Below, one piece after another: positions 1-7,932 of a stretch of 64,000 nucleotides of DNA. The stretch spans positions 1 through 64,000 of the forward strand of contig CAYQVH010000014.1 in the NCBI GenBank assembly GCA_964420975.1, read 5' to 3'. Each line of letters begins with the position of its first letter. The first letter of the stretch is position 1. Source of the DNA: Accumulibacter sp964420975 (GTDB lineage: Bacteria > Pseudomonadota > Gammaproteobacteria > Burkholderiales > Rhodocyclaceae). Both the position numbers and the translations under genes were made by a program. Under the pieces are notes generated by a model. It had not been told where the DNA came from. It saw nothing but the letters and a program-made list of their open reading frames with translations, and did not search any database.

Positions 1-56
1 TCCGCGAAGGCGGCCGCACCGTCGGCGCCGGCGTCGTCGCCAAGATCATCGAGTAG
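1..56 (+). CDS. tuf: Elongation factor Tu, C-terminal end (partial)
   Basis: The first 56 bases encode the last 17 residues of EF-Tu (REGGRTVGAGVV followed by AKIIE) and a TAG stop. This tail is the conserved end of the third beta-barrel domain of EF-Tu, the GTPase that delivers aminoacyl-tRNA to the ribosome. The rest lies before the window. Its position directly before rpsJ matches the str-S10 junction of betaproteobacteria, where tuf is commonly read through into the S10 genes. Confidence 0.9.
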   Translation, partial: REGGRTVGAGVVAKIIE

Positions 57-111
57 TCGTGACCACTCTCGGTCGCGCAAGCGCCCGAACCATCGCTCTT
101 TGGACATCGAA

Positions 112-423
112 ATGCAGAACCAGAAAATCCGCATCCGCCTGAAAGCCTTCGATTACCGGCTGATCGACCAGTCGGCTCAGGAAATCGTTGACACCGCCAA
201 GCGCACTGGCGCCGTCGTGCGCGGGCCGGTTCCCCTGCCGACGCGGGTCCAGCGCTTTGATCTGTTGCGCTCACCGCACGTCGACAAGACGTCGCGTGAC
301 CAGCTCGAAATGCGCACCCACTTGCGGCTCATGGACATCATTGATCCGACCGACAAGACGGTGGACGCGTTGATGAAGCTGGACCTGCCAGCCGGCGTCG
401 ACGTCGAGATCAAGTTGCAGTAG
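112..423 (+). CDS. rpsJ: 30S ribosomal protein S10
   Basis: A 103-residue protein, the normal S10 length, starting MQNQKIRIRLKAFDYRLID. S10 sits in the 30S head and also acts with NusB in transcription antitermination. The ATG at 112 is preferred over an in-frame TTG at 100 because it gives the family N-terminus. It lies 55 bases after tuf with no obvious promoter between them, so read-through from tuf is likely. Confidence 0.98.
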   Translation: MQNQKIRIRLKAFDYRLIDQSAQEIVDTAKRTGAVVRGPVPLPTRVQRFDLLRSPHVDKTSRDQLEMRTHLRLMDIIDPTDKTVDALMKLDLPAGVDVEIKLQ

Positions 424-443
424 GCGCGGTAAGCAGCTATAAT
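415..443 (+). promoter_or_regulatory. Candidate sigma-70 promoter before rplC
   Basis: A perfect -10 box TATAAT (438-443) lies 17 bases after TTGCAG (415-420), which matches only the first three bases of the -35 consensus. The start would fall near 450, giving a leader of about 90 bases before rplC. The rpsJ-rplC gap (114 bases) is unusually long for this cluster, which supports a separate transcription start here. Confidence 0.6.
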
Positions 444-463
444 CCGCGCCTTTCGCCGGGCGC

Positions 464-480
464 CGCGCCACCATGGCGCG
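464..480 (+). promoter_or_regulatory. Hairpin in the rplC leader
   Basis: CGCGCCA (464-470) pairs perfectly with TGGCGCG (474-480) across a 3-base loop, inside the leader that the upstream TATAAT promoter would produce. In Escherichia coli the S10 leader folds into hairpins through which L4 controls the operon. Whether this hairpin has that role is only inferred from its position. Confidence 0.35.
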
Positions 481-537
481 ACCCGTTTCGTATAAGCAGC
501 CCGCCGGCCAACCGCAGCCGGATGGAGGAAAACAAAG

Positions 538-1182
538 ATGAGTTTAGGCCTTCTTGGGCGCAAGGTTGGTATGACGCGCATCTTTACCGACGATGGGATG
601 AGTGTCCCGGTAACGGTGCTCGACGTCTCGGACAACCGCGTCGCGCAAATCAAGACCCCGCTAAACGACGGCTATTCCGTCGTTCAGCTTGCTTTCGGCA
701 AGCGTCGCCCGTCGCGGGTTAACAAGCCTCTGGCTGGGCACCTCGCCAAAGCGGGAGTTGAAGCCGGACGCGTGCTGAGGGAGTTTCCGGTCTCCGTTGC
801 AGAGCTGGCGACAATCAAGCCTGGGGACTCGATCGCGGTGACGATCTTCGCGGTGGGCCAAAAGGTCGATGTGACCGCCAAGACCATCGGGAAAGGGTAT
901 TCCGGCCCGATCAAGCGCCACAACTTCTCATCCCAAGGAGCGGCGCACGGCAATTCGGTTTCCCATAAGGCAGTCGGGTCGACCGGAATGGCGCAAGACC
1001 CGGGCCGTGTGTTTCCCGGCCAGAAGATGTCCGGTCATCAGGGCGCCGTCAAACGTACCCAGCAAAATCTTGAGGTCGTGCGCGTCGACGTCGAGCGACA
1101 ACTCTTGTTGCTCAAGGGGGCGGTGCCGGGCGCTAAAGGGGCTGACGTGATCGTTCGTCCGGCAGTAAAGGCAGGGGCATAA
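538..1182 (+). CDS. rplC: 50S ribosomal protein L3
   Basis: A 214-residue protein beginning MSLGLLGRKVGMTRIFTDDG, the standard L3 N-terminus, with the central conserved stretch GSVSHKAVGSTGM-like region near residues 138-150 that reaches the peptidyl transferase centre. A strong Shine-Dalgarno site (GGAGG, about 523-528) fixes the start. Its TAA stop shares one base with the rplD start, so the two are translationally coupled. Confidence 0.98.
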   Translation: MSLGLLGRKVGMTRIFTDDGMSVPVTVLDVSDNRVAQIKTPLNDGYSVVQLAFGKRRPSRVNKPLAGHLAKAGVEAGRVLREFPVSVAELATIKPGDSIAVTIFAVGQKVDVTAKTIGKGYSGPIKRHNFSSQGAAHGNSVSHKAVGSTGMAQDPGRVFPGQKMSGHQGAVKRTQQNLEVVRVDVERQLLLLKGAVPGAKGADVIVRPAVKAGA

Positions 1183-1802
1183 TGGAACTCAAGCTGATCG
1201 ATGAGAACGGGCAGGAAGCCAGTCGCCTGCAGGCTTCCGACTTGCTTTTTGGCCGTGAGTACAACGAAGCGCTGGTGCATCAGGTGCTGGTTGCGTACCA
1301 GGCGAACGGACGCAGTGCCAATCGGGCTCAGAAGAGTCGCCATGAAGTGCGGCATACAACCAAGAAACCGTGGCGACAAAAGGGAACGGGGCGCGCTCGT
1401 GCAGGCATGTCGTCTTCGCCGCTTTGGCGCGGCGGTGGCAGAGTCTTCCCAAACTCGCCGGACGAAAACTTCGAGCAAAAGTTGAACCGCAAGATGTACC
1501 GTGCCGGGATGGCTGCGATCCTCTCGCAGCTCGTGCGCGAGGATCGGCTGGCAGTAGTTGAAAGTTTGTCGATCGAGGTTCCGAAGACCAGACTATTCGC
1601 CGCCAAGATCAAGGGCATGGGTTATGACTCCGTGCTGGTGGTGACCGAAAGTGTCGAGGAAAACGTCTTCCTGGCCGCGCGCAACTTGCCCCACGTGTTG
1701 GTGGTCGAGGTTCAGCAGGCCGACCCGGTGTCGCTCGTCCGTTTTCCTAAGGTGCTGATGACCAAAGGCGCGCTCGCCAAGTTCGAGGAGATGTTGGGAT
1801 GA
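1182..1802 (+). CDS. rplD: 50S ribosomal protein L4
   Basis: A 206-residue L4. The tentacle-loop motif around residues 60-75 (KPWRQKGTGRARAG) lines the peptide exit tunnel and is clearly present. L4 is an early-assembly 50S protein and, in enterobacteria, the autogenous regulator of the S10 operon. Start overlaps the rplC stop by one base and its own stop overlaps the rplW start (ATGA). Confidence 0.98.
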   Translation: MELKLIDENGQEASRLQASDLLFGREYNEALVHQVLVAYQANGRSANRAQKSRHEVRHTTKKPWRQKGTGRARAGMSSSPLWRGGGRVFPNSPDENFEQKLNRKMYRAGMAAILSQLVREDRLAVVESLSIEVPKTRLFAAKIKGMGYDSVLVVTESVEENVFLAARNLPHVLVVEVQQADPVSLVRFPKVLMTKGALAKFEEMLG

Positions 1803-2101
1803 ACCAGGAGCGGCTGTTGCAGGTCTTGTTGGCGCCACAGATTTCCGAGAAGGCGACCTATCTCGCCGACAAGTATCGGCAAGTGATCTTTCGCGTTGCT
1901 TCCGACGCCACCAAGATCGAAGTAAAAGGGGCGGTTGAGCTTCTTTTTAAGGTGTCGGTCGAGTCGGTCAAGATGGCCAACGTCAAAGGCAAGGAAAAGC
2001 GCTTTGGTCGTGTCATGGGACGGCGGCGGAGCTGGAAGAAGGCGTACGTCTGCCTCAAGCCTGGCCAGGACATCAATTTCGTCGACGGAGGGGTCGTCTG
2101 A
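1799..2101 (+). CDS. rplW: 50S ribosomal protein L23
   Basis: A 100-residue L23 (MNQERLLQVLLAPQISEKAT). L23 lies at the tunnel exit and is the docking site for trigger factor and SRP. The start is the ATG of the ATGA overlap with rplD; the stop codon shares its final A with the rplB start, so L4, L23 and L2 form a tightly coupled translation unit. Confidence 0.98.
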   Translation: MNQERLLQVLLAPQISEKATYLADKYRQVIFRVASDATKIEVKGAVELLFKVSVESVKMANVKGKEKRFGRVMGRRRSWKKAYVCLKPGQDINFVDGGVV

Positions 2102-2931
2102 TGGCTGTCGTCAAGGTTAAACCCACCTCGCCCGGCCGGCGCTCGCTGATCAAGGTTGTCACGCCCGGACTGCATAAGGGGCGTCCGCTGGCGGCGTTGA
2201 TCGAGCCGCAGGCGAAGCGCGCGGGTCGTAACAATGAAGGCCATGTGACGACCCGTCACCAAGGCGGAGGACACAAGCAACACTACCGCCTGATCGACTT
2301 TAGGCGCAACAAGGACGGGATTCCGGCCAAAGTCGAGCGGCTTGAGTATGACCCGAATCGCACCGCGCTGATCGCGCTTCTTTGTTATGCCGACGGTGAG
2401 CGTCGCTACATTATCGCTCCCAAGGGATTGGCGGTCGGTCAACAGGTGGCAAGCGGCTCGGAGGCGCCGATCAAAGTCGGCAACAGTTTGCCTATCCGCA
2501 ACATACCGGTTGGAACGACGATTCACTGCGTCGAAATGGTTCCTGGTAAAGGGGCGCAACTCGCTCGGTCAGCCGGCACATCGGTGCAGCTTTTGGCGCG
2601 CGAAGGCGTCCATGCGCAGCTTCGTCTGCGCTCAGGAGAGATACGGCGGGTGCACGTCGAGTGTCGGGCGACGGTCGGTGAGGTTGGCAACGAGGAGCAC
2701 AACTTACGCTCGATCGGCAAGGCCGGTGGTAGTCGCTGGCGAGGAGTCCGGCCGACGGTGCGAGGGGTCGCGATGAACCCGATCGACCACCCGCATGGCG
2801 GTGGCGAGGGTAAGACCGCGGGTGGCAGACATCCGGTCAGTCCGTGGGGGACGAAGACGAAGGGCTATCGGACGCGTCGTAACAAGCGTACGAGTGCCAT
2901 GATCGTTCAGCGCCGCAGTCAAAAACGCTAA
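2101..2931 (+). CDS. rplB: 50S ribosomal protein L2
   Basis: A 276-residue L2. The C-terminal motif MNPIDHPHGGGEGKTAGGR (about residues 225-243), containing the histidine near the peptidyl transferase centre, is intact, as is the HQGGGHKQHYR-like RNA-binding region near residue 55. L2 is required for subunit association and peptide-bond formation. One-base overlap with rplW. Confidence 0.98.
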   Translation: MAVVKVKPTSPGRRSLIKVVTPGLHKGRPLAALIEPQAKRAGRNNEGHVTTRHQGGGHKQHYRLIDFRRNKDGIPAKVERLEYDPNRTALIALLCYADGERRYIIAPKGLAVGQQVASGSEAPIKVGNSLPIRNIPVGTTIHCVEMVPGKGAQLARSAGTSVQLLAREGVHAQLRLRSGEIRRVHVECRATVGEVGNEEHNLRSIGKAGGSRWRGVRPTVRGVAMNPIDHPHGGGEGKTAGGRHPVSPWGTKTKGYRTRRNKRTSAMIVQRRSQKR

Positions 2932-2944
2932 GGAATAGGGAACC

Positions 2945-3220
2945 ATGGGACGATCGATCAAGAAGGGGCCGTTTGCCGACGCCCACTTGCTGAAAAAGGT
3001 GGACCAGGTGCGCGCGACGGGCGACAAGCGCCCGATCAAGACTTGGTCACGGCGATCAACGGTGCTGCCAGACTTCGTTGGGCTGACGATCGCCGTTCAT
3101 AACGGGAAGCAGCACGTCCCGGTATATGTCACGGAAAACATGGTTGGACACAAGCTTGGTGAATTCTCGTTGACTCGGGTTTTTAAGGGTCACACGGCTG
3201 GCAAGAAGGCGAAAAGGTAA
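2945..3220 (+). CDS. rpsS: 30S ribosomal protein S19
   Basis: A 91-residue S19 beginning MGRSIKKGPFADAHLLKKV and carrying the conserved VGHKLGEFSLTR stretch near residue 68. S19 forms part of the 30S head and the A-site finger bridge with S13. AGGAATAGGGAACC before the ATG supplies the ribosome binding site; 13 bases separate it from rplB. Confidence 0.98.
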   Translation: MGRSIKKGPFADAHLLKKVDQVRATGDKRPIKTWSRRSTVLPDFVGLTIAVHNGKQHVPVYVTENMVGHKLGEFSLTRVFKGHTAGKKAKR

Positions 3221-3231
3221 AGGATAACGAT

Positions 3232-3561
3232 ATGGAGACTCGTGCGGTTTTGCGCGGCGTACGCCTGTCTAGCCAGAAGGGCCGCTTGGTTGCCGATCAG
3301 ATACGTGGTCTGCCGGTAGAAAAGGCGCTGAATGTTCTTGCGTTCAGCCCAAAAAAAGGGGCCGGAATCATTAAAAAAGTGCTCGAGTCGGCGATTGCCA
3401 GCGCCGAGCACAATGATGGCGCGGATATCGACGAATTGACGGTGAAGACGATTTGCGTTGAGAAAGGAACGGTTCTCAGACGCTTCAAGGCTCGGGCGAA
3501 AGGGCGTGGCAACCGGATTATCAAGCCGACCTGTCACGTCTTTGTGACCGTAGGCAACTAA
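3232..3561 (+). CDS. rplV: 50S ribosomal protein L22
   Basis: A 109-residue L22. The beta-hairpin loop near residues 80-95 (LRRFKARAKGRGNRI) narrows the exit tunnel beside L4 and is a known site of macrolide-resistance changes; it looks wild type here. The ATG at 3232 follows AAAGGATAACGAT and gives the usual N-terminus METRAVLRGVRLSSQKGRL. Confidence 0.98.
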   Translation: METRAVLRGVRLSSQKGRLVADQIRGLPVEKALNVLAFSPKKGAGIIKKVLESAIASAEHNDGADIDELTVKTICVEKGTVLRRFKARAKGRGNRIIKPTCHVFVTVGN

Positions 3562-3570
3562 GGGGCAATC

Positions 3571-4425
3571 ATGGGACAAAAGATTCATCCTGCCGGTTTT
3601 CGCTTGGCCGTCACGCGTGACTGGTCGTCGCGGTGGTATGCGAACAGGAAGAACTTCGCCGGCATGCTCAACGAAGATGTCAAGGTTCGCGCCTATCTCA
3701 AGAAGAAGCTGAAGCACGCTTCGGTGGGCCGAATTTTGATCGAGCGCCCAGCGAAGAACGCACGGGTGACGATCTATTCGGCTCGGCCGGGGGTTGTCAT
3801 TGGCAAGAAGGGTGAAGAAATCGATCATTTGCGGACGGCGCTGCAAAATATCCTGCGCGTCCCGGTGCATGTGAGTATCGAGGAGATCCGCAAGCCCGAG
3901 CTGGATGCGCAGCTTATCGCCGATTCGATTACTCAGCAGCTGGAAAAGCGGATCATGTTCCGTCGCGCGATGAAGCGGGCGATGCAGAACGCGATGCGGC
4001 TGGGAGCTCAAGGGATCAAGATAATGAGTTCCGGCCGCCTCAACGGCGCCGAAATTGCGCGCCGCGAGTGGTATCGGGAAGGACGTGTGCCGCTGCACAC
4101 CTTGCGCGCAGACATCGACTACGCGACGTCGGAGGCGCTGACGACCTATGGCTTGATCGGGGTCAAGGTGTGGGTTTTCAAAGGCGAAGTGCTCAATCGG
4201 CACGAACAGACGTCGACCACACCGGAGGCGGTCGATGAAAGAAAGATGCGGCGTTCCCCGCGTCCGGGAGAAGTCGCCGAGAGGCCGTCACGCGCGATAA
4301 GAGGGAAGGCTGAAGGCAGTGGTGAGGAAGCGGCGCGATCGGATCTGCCACCGACTGGCGGCGAAGTGAAAGCGCCGGTGAAGAGAGTCAGAAAGGCGGG
4401 GACGACAGATGCTGCAGCCCAGTAG
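3571..4425 (+). CDS. rpsC: 30S ribosomal protein S3, extended C-terminus
   Basis: A 284-residue S3: KH domain with the GVVIGKKGEEID loop near residues 70-82 and the C-terminal S3 domain ending near residue 210. About 70 further residues rich in Arg, Lys, Pro and Glu follow (about 211-284), longer than the E. coli protein (233). S3 forms the mRNA entry helicase site. The last 17 bases overlap rplP in another frame. Confidence 0.97.
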   Translation: MGQKIHPAGFRLAVTRDWSSRWYANRKNFAGMLNEDVKVRAYLKKKLKHASVGRILIERPAKNARVTIYSARPGVVIGKKGEEIDHLRTALQNILRVPVHVSIEEIRKPELDAQLIADSITQQLEKRIMFRRAMKRAMQNAMRLGAQGIKIMSSGRLNGAEIARREWYREGRVPLHTLRADIDYATSEALTTYGLIGVKVWVFKGEVLNRHEQTSTTPEAVDERKMRRSPRPGEVAERPSRAIRGKAEGSGEEAARSDLPPTGGEVKAPVKRVRKAGTTDAAAQ

Positions 4426-4822
4426 ACGGAAGTATCGAAAAGAGCAAAAGGGTCGCAATACGGGTCTTGCGACCTGCGGCGCGAAGGTCAGTTTTGGCGA
4501 GTTTGGCCTCAAATCGATTGGGCGTGGACGGCTGACGGCACGCCAGATTGAGGCCGCCAGGCGGGCGATGACGCGTCACATCAAGCGGGGTGGGCGGATC
4601 TGGATTCGGATTTTTCCCGACAAGCCGATTTCGAAAAAACCTGCCGAAGTTCGTATGGGCAGTGGTAAGGGGAACCCCGAGTATTGGGTCGCCGAAATCA
4701 AGCCAGGAAAAGTTCTTTATGAGATGGACGGCGTCAACGAGGGTTTGGCGCGCGAGGCGTTCGCCCTTGCCGCAGCCAAGCTGCCGGTAGCGACTGTCTT
4801 CGTGACACGTATGGTAGGTTGA
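4409..4822 (+). CDS. rplP: 50S ribosomal protein L16
   Basis: A 137-residue L16 starting MLQPSRRKYRKEQKGRN. L16 organises the A-site tRNA region of the 50S; the conserved Arg of the RMGSGKGNPEYWVAEIKPG block (residues 81-99) is the residue hydroxylated by YcfD in some bacteria. The start lies inside the 3' end of rpsC, so translation is coupled. Confidence 0.98.
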   Translation: MLQPSRRKYRKEQKGRNTGLATCGAKVSFGEFGLKSIGRGRLTARQIEAARRAMTRHIKRGGRIWIRIFPDKPISKKPAEVRMGSGKGNPEYWVAEIKPGKVLYEMDGVNEGLAREAFALAAAKLPVATVFVTRMVG

Positions 4823-4824
4823 GC

Positions 4825-5019
4825 ATGAAAGTCAGCGAACTCCGAGCTAAGAGCGTCGACGAATTGAATAAGGAACTGCTGGACTTGCTGAAAGCCCAGT
4901 TTGGCTTGCGCATGCAGTTGGCGACGCAACAATTAACGAACAATAGTCAGATTGGCAAGGTGCGTCGCCAGATCGCTCGCGTGCGCACGCTTCTTCGGGA
5001 AAAGGCGACGCAACGATGA
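4825..5019 (+). CDS. rpmC: 50S ribosomal protein L29
   Basis: A 64-residue L29 (MKVSELRAKSVDELNKELL), two helices forming a coiled hairpin next to L23 at the tunnel exit. The ATG at 4825 is chosen over an in-frame TTG at 4819, which overlaps the rplP stop and adds two non-conserved residues. Stop overlaps rpsQ start (ATGA). Confidence 0.97.
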   Translation: MKVSELRAKSVDELNKELLDLLKAQFGLRMQLATQQLTNNSQIGKVRRQIARVRTLLREKATQR

Positions 5020-5282
5020 GCGAGTCTACCAGCAACAAGCGCACCCTCGTTGGGCGTGTCGTCAGCGACAAGATGGAGAAGACGGTTACCGTGGTGGTGG
5101 AGCGTCGGGTTAAGCACGCCATGTACAAGAAGATCATTGTGCGCACAAGCAACTACCATGCACACAACGAAGGTAACCTGGCGAAAACCGGCGATCTCGT
5201 CGAGATCCAGGAGTCGCGGCCGCTCTCCAAGACCAAATCGTGGGTGGTGACAAAGCTTGTTGAGCGCGCAGTAACCATTTAG
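5016..5282 (+). CDS. rpsQ: 30S ribosomal protein S17
   Basis: An 88-residue S17 with OB-fold motifs (GRVVSDKMEKTVTVVVERR near residue 14 and the RPLSKTKSW signature near residue 68). It binds 16S rRNA early in 30S assembly. It is the last gene before a 128-base gap that contains a promoter, which matches the S10/spc operon border of E. coli. Confidence 0.98.
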   Translation: MSESTSNKRTLVGRVVSDKMEKTVTVVVERRVKHAMYKKIIVRTSNYHAHNEGNLAKTGDLVEIQESRPLSKTKSWVVTKLVERAVTI

Positions 5283-5285
5283 GGC

Positions 5286-5313
5286 TTGTGTTGCCGCCGA
5301 TAGGCGGTATAAT
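5286..5313 (+). promoter_or_regulatory. Candidate spc-operon promoter before rplN
   Basis: TTGTGT (5286-5291) and a perfect TATAAT (5308-5313) are separated by 16 bases in the 128-base gap between rpsQ and rplN. Transcription would start near 5320, leaving a leader of about 90 bases. The E. coli spc promoter occupies the same position before rplN, so position and sequence agree. Confidence 0.65.
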
Positions 5314-5410
5314 TATGGGTTCTCTCTGCCGGGCGGAACGTTGGCCTGGGGCACTTGCACCCTGACGGGTTCCAAGACTGACCGCCAACGCGGGCCAAGT
5401 TGGAGGAAAA

Positions 5411-5779
5411 ATGATTCAAGTACAGACAGTTCTCGATGTTGCGGACAATACGGGCGCCCGCTCGATAATGTGCATCAAGGTGTTGGGCGGCTCCAAGCGG
5501 CGTTATGCAGGCATCGGCGACATCATCAAGGTGACGATAAAAGATGCCGCTCCGCGCGGGCGCGTCAAGCGGGGTGATATTTACAGTGCCGTCGTGGTTC
5601 GCGCAGCCAAGGGCGTTCGTCGAGGTGATGGTTCCTTGGTGAAGTTTGATCACAACGCCGCTGTCCTGCTCAACAACAAGCTGGAGCCCCTCGGCACGCG
5701 TATTTTCGGGCCGGTGACGCGCGAGCTGCGTGGCGATCGTTTCATGAAGATCGTGTCGCTGGCGCCGGAAGTGCTCTGA
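5411..5779 (+). CDS. rplN: 50S ribosomal protein L14
   Basis: A 122-residue L14, exactly the family length, beginning MIQVQTVLDVADNTGARS. L14 contributes to the inter-subunit bridge B8 and is the target of the silencing factor RsfS. A strong GGAGG site precedes the ATG. First gene of the spc block. Confidence 0.98.
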   Translation: MIQVQTVLDVADNTGARSIMCIKVLGGSKRRYAGIGDIIKVTIKDAAPRGRVKRGDIYSAVVVRAAKGVRRGDGSLVKFDHNAAVLLNNKLEPLGTRIFGPVTRELRGDRFMKIVSLAPEVL

Positions 5780-5787
5780 GGAAGGTC

Positions 5788-6105
5788 ATGGATAAGATTC
5801 GCAGAGGTGACGAAGTCGTCGTTATCGCCGGTAAAGACAAGGGTAAGCGGGGGTCGGTGGTGCGTCGGGCTGACGGGGAGCATGTTGTCGTCGAGGGCGT
5901 CAACCGGGTCAAGAAGCATGTCAAGCCGAATCCGGTGAAGGGCGTTGTTGGTGGCATTGTTGAGAAGGAAATGCCGCTACACGTGTCGAACGTCGCGATC
6001 TACAACCCGGTCACCAAACAAGCCGATCGCGTTGGCTTCAAGACACTGGAGGACGGGCGCAAGGTGCGGTTTTTCAAGTCGAATGGCGAAGTTCTCGGGG
6101 GCTAA
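5788..6105 (+). CDS. rplX: 50S ribosomal protein L24
   Basis: A 105-residue L24 with the N-terminal KOW motif (GDEVVVIAGKDKGKRGSVV, residues 7-25). L24 is one of two assembly-initiator proteins of the 50S. It starts eight bases after rplN with GAGGAAGG as ribosome binding site. Confidence 0.98.
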   Translation: MDKIRRGDEVVVIAGKDKGKRGSVVRRADGEHVVVEGVNRVKKHVKPNPVKGVVGGIVEKEMPLHVSNVAIYNPVTKQADRVGFKTLEDGRKVRFFKSNGEVLGG

Positions 6106-6114
6106 GGAACGGTC

Positions 6115-6654
6115 ATGGCGCGTTTGATGGATTATTACAAGACGACGGTGGTCGGCGACCTGACTCGTAGGTTTGACTACAAATCGCCCATGGAGGTGCC
6201 TCGGATCGTTAAGGTCACGCTGAACATGGGAGTCGGCGAAGGGGTTGCCGACAAGAAAATATTGGACAACGCGGTCGGTGATATGGCGAAAATTGCGGGG
6301 CAAAAGCCGGTGATCACCAAGGCGCGTCGCTCAATCGCCGGTTTCAAGATTCGCGCCGGTTACCCGATAGGCTGCATGGTGACGCTGCGTGGGCCCCGCA
6401 TGTTCGAGTTTATCGATCGCTTGGTGTCGGTGGCGTTGCCTCGCGTGCGTGATTTTCGCGGCATTTCGGGTAAAGGTTTTGACGGTCGCGGCAACTACAG
6501 CATGGGGCTGAAAGAGCAGATTATTTTTCCCGAAATTGAGTACGACAAGATCGATGCTTTGCGCGGCATGAACATCAGTGTGACGACAACCGCCAAGACG
6601 GACGAAGAGGCGCGCGCGTTGTTGAGTGCGTTCAAATTTCCTTTCAGGAACTAA
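6115..6654 (+). CDS. rplE: 50S ribosomal protein L5
   Basis: A 179-residue L5 (MARLMDYYKTTVVGDL) with the conserved ITKARRSIAGFKIR stretch near residue 63 and the GRGNYSMGLKEQIIFPEI block near residue 123. It binds 5S rRNA and contacts S13 in the central bridge. In E. coli the S8 repressor site lies at the start of this gene; that fold was not evaluated here. Confidence 0.98.
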   Translation: MARLMDYYKTTVVGDLTRRFDYKSPMEVPRIVKVTLNMGVGEGVADKKILDNAVGDMAKIAGQKPVITKARRSIAGFKIRAGYPIGCMVTLRGPRMFEFIDRLVSVALPRVRDFRGISGKGFDGRGNYSMGLKEQIIFPEIEYDKIDALRGMNISVTTTAKTDEEARALLSAFKFPFRN

Positions 6655-6660
6655 ACAAAA

Positions 6661-6966
6661 ATGGCAAAGATTGCTGTCATCAACCGGGGGGAAAAACGGC
6701 GCAAGACGGTAGAAAAATACGCCAAGAAGCGCGCAGAGTTGATCGCGGTCGTTAAGGATCAGCAGCGCTCGCTTGAGGAACGGTTCGATGCTCGTCTGCA
6801 GATTCAGTCGCTGCCACGTAACGCAAGCCCGGTTCGGCTGCGTAATCGCTGCGCTATGACGGGTCGCCCGCGTGGCGTGTACCGAAAATTTGGTTTGGGT
6901 CGAGGGATGTTGCGCCAGGTAGCCATGCAAGGCGGGGTTCCAGGGCTGATCAAGGCGAGCTGGTAG
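6661..6966 (+). CDS. rpsN: 30S ribosomal protein S14
   Basis: A 101-residue S14 of the long, zinc-free type: the region near residues 60-75 reads RLRNRCAMTGRPRGVYRKFG, with a single Cys and no CxxC pairs. It completes the 30S head near S3 and S10. Six bases separate it from rplE. Confidence 0.98.
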   Translation: MAKIAVINRGEKRRKTVEKYAKKRAELIAVVKDQQRSLEERFDARLQIQSLPRNASPVRLRNRCAMTGRPRGVYRKFGLGRGMLRQVAMQGGVPGLIKASW

Positions 6967-6983
6967 GCGGGAGGAAAAGTGAT

Positions 6984-7379
6984 ATGTCTATGAGCGATCC
7001 AATCAGCGACATGCTGACGCGAATTCGCAATGCCCAAATGGCAGCCAAGGCCTCGGTAGTTATTCCCTCCTCGAAGGTAAAGGTTGCCATCGCCCAAGTG
7101 TTGAAGGACGAAGGCTATGTTGAAAGCGTTACCGTCAGCGCAAACGCTGGCAAGCCGACGCTCGAGATTGGGCTCAAGTATTACGCCGGTCGTCCTGTGA
7201 TCGAAAGGATCGACCGCGTGTCACGCCCCGGCCTGCGAATCTATCGCGGTGCAGACAGCATTCCGCAGGTAATGAACGGCCTCGGGGTAGCGATCGTCTC
7301 GACTCCCAAGGGCGTGATGACCGATCGGCGAGCGCGTGCCAGCCACGTGGGCGGCGAAGTGCTGTGTTTTGTTGCCTAG
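6984..7379 (+). CDS. rpsH: 30S ribosomal protein S8
   Basis: A 131-residue S8 beginning MSMSDPISDMLTRIRNAQ. The C-terminal signature STPKGVMTDRRARASHVGGE (about 110-129) is complete. S8 organises the central domain of 16S rRNA and in E. coli represses the spc operon. GGGAGGAAAAGTGAT places the start at 6984 rather than at the second in-frame ATG at 6990. Confidence 0.98.
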   Translation: MSMSDPISDMLTRIRNAQMAAKASVVIPSSKVKVAIAQVLKDEGYVESVTVSANAGKPTLEIGLKYYAGRPVIERIDRVSRPGLRIYRGADSIPQVMNGLGVAIVSTPKGVMTDRRARASHVGGEVLCFVA

Positions 7380-7388
7380 GATGTCGCC

Positions 7389-7925
7389 ATGTCTCGCGTA
7401 GCCAAGAACCCAATTGTCGTTCCCGCGGGTGTGACCGTCGATGTGACCGCAGAGCGTGTCGCGGTCGCGGGCCCTCTCGGTACTCTCGAGTTTCTCGCTC
7501 ACCCGGCGGTTCGCGTGGAGCGCGAGGGTGAGGCGTTGATCTGCCGGCCGGTAGAGGGAGCCGCCAATGCGGGCGCTTTTGCCGGGACCGTTCGTGCCGT
7601 TGTCAACAATATGGTGACCGGGGTCAGTAAAGGCTTCGAGCGCCGTCTGACGTTGGTCGGCGTAGGGTATCGGGCTCAGGCGCAAGGCGGGGCGCTTAAT
7701 CTTTCGCTCGGATTTTCGCATCCGGTGGTCTATGCGCTGCCCAAGGGGATTGTTGCGGAAACGCCGACGCAAACGGAAATTGTCATCAAGGGCGTCGATC
7801 GTCAGTTGGTCGGACAGGTGGCGGCGGAGATTCGTGCCTATCGCAAGCCTGAACCGTATAAGGGCAAGGGAGTTCGCTATAGCGGCGAGGTCGTCCTGAT
7901 CAAGGAAACGAAGAAGAAGAAGTAA
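7389..7925 (+). CDS. rplF: 50S ribosomal protein L6
   Basis: A 178-residue L6 made of two similar alpha/beta domains, ending with the conserved EPYKGKGVRYSGEVVLIKE block and a Lys-rich tail. It lies near the factor-binding site and supports EF-G function. Nine bases follow rpsH. Confidence 0.98.
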   Translation: MSRVAKNPIVVPAGVTVDVTAERVAVAGPLGTLEFLAHPAVRVEREGEALICRPVEGAANAGAFAGTVRAVVNNMVTGVSKGFERRLTLVGVGYRAQAQGGALNLSLGFSHPVVYALPKGIVAETPTQTEIVIKGVDRQLVGQVAAEIRAYRKPEPYKGKGVRYSGEVVLIKETKKKK

Positions 7926-7932
7926 GGGGGCA

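Noticed and set aside
3190..4203. Open frame of 337 codons on the minus strand
   Set aside because: It is antisense to rplV and rpsC, both certain.
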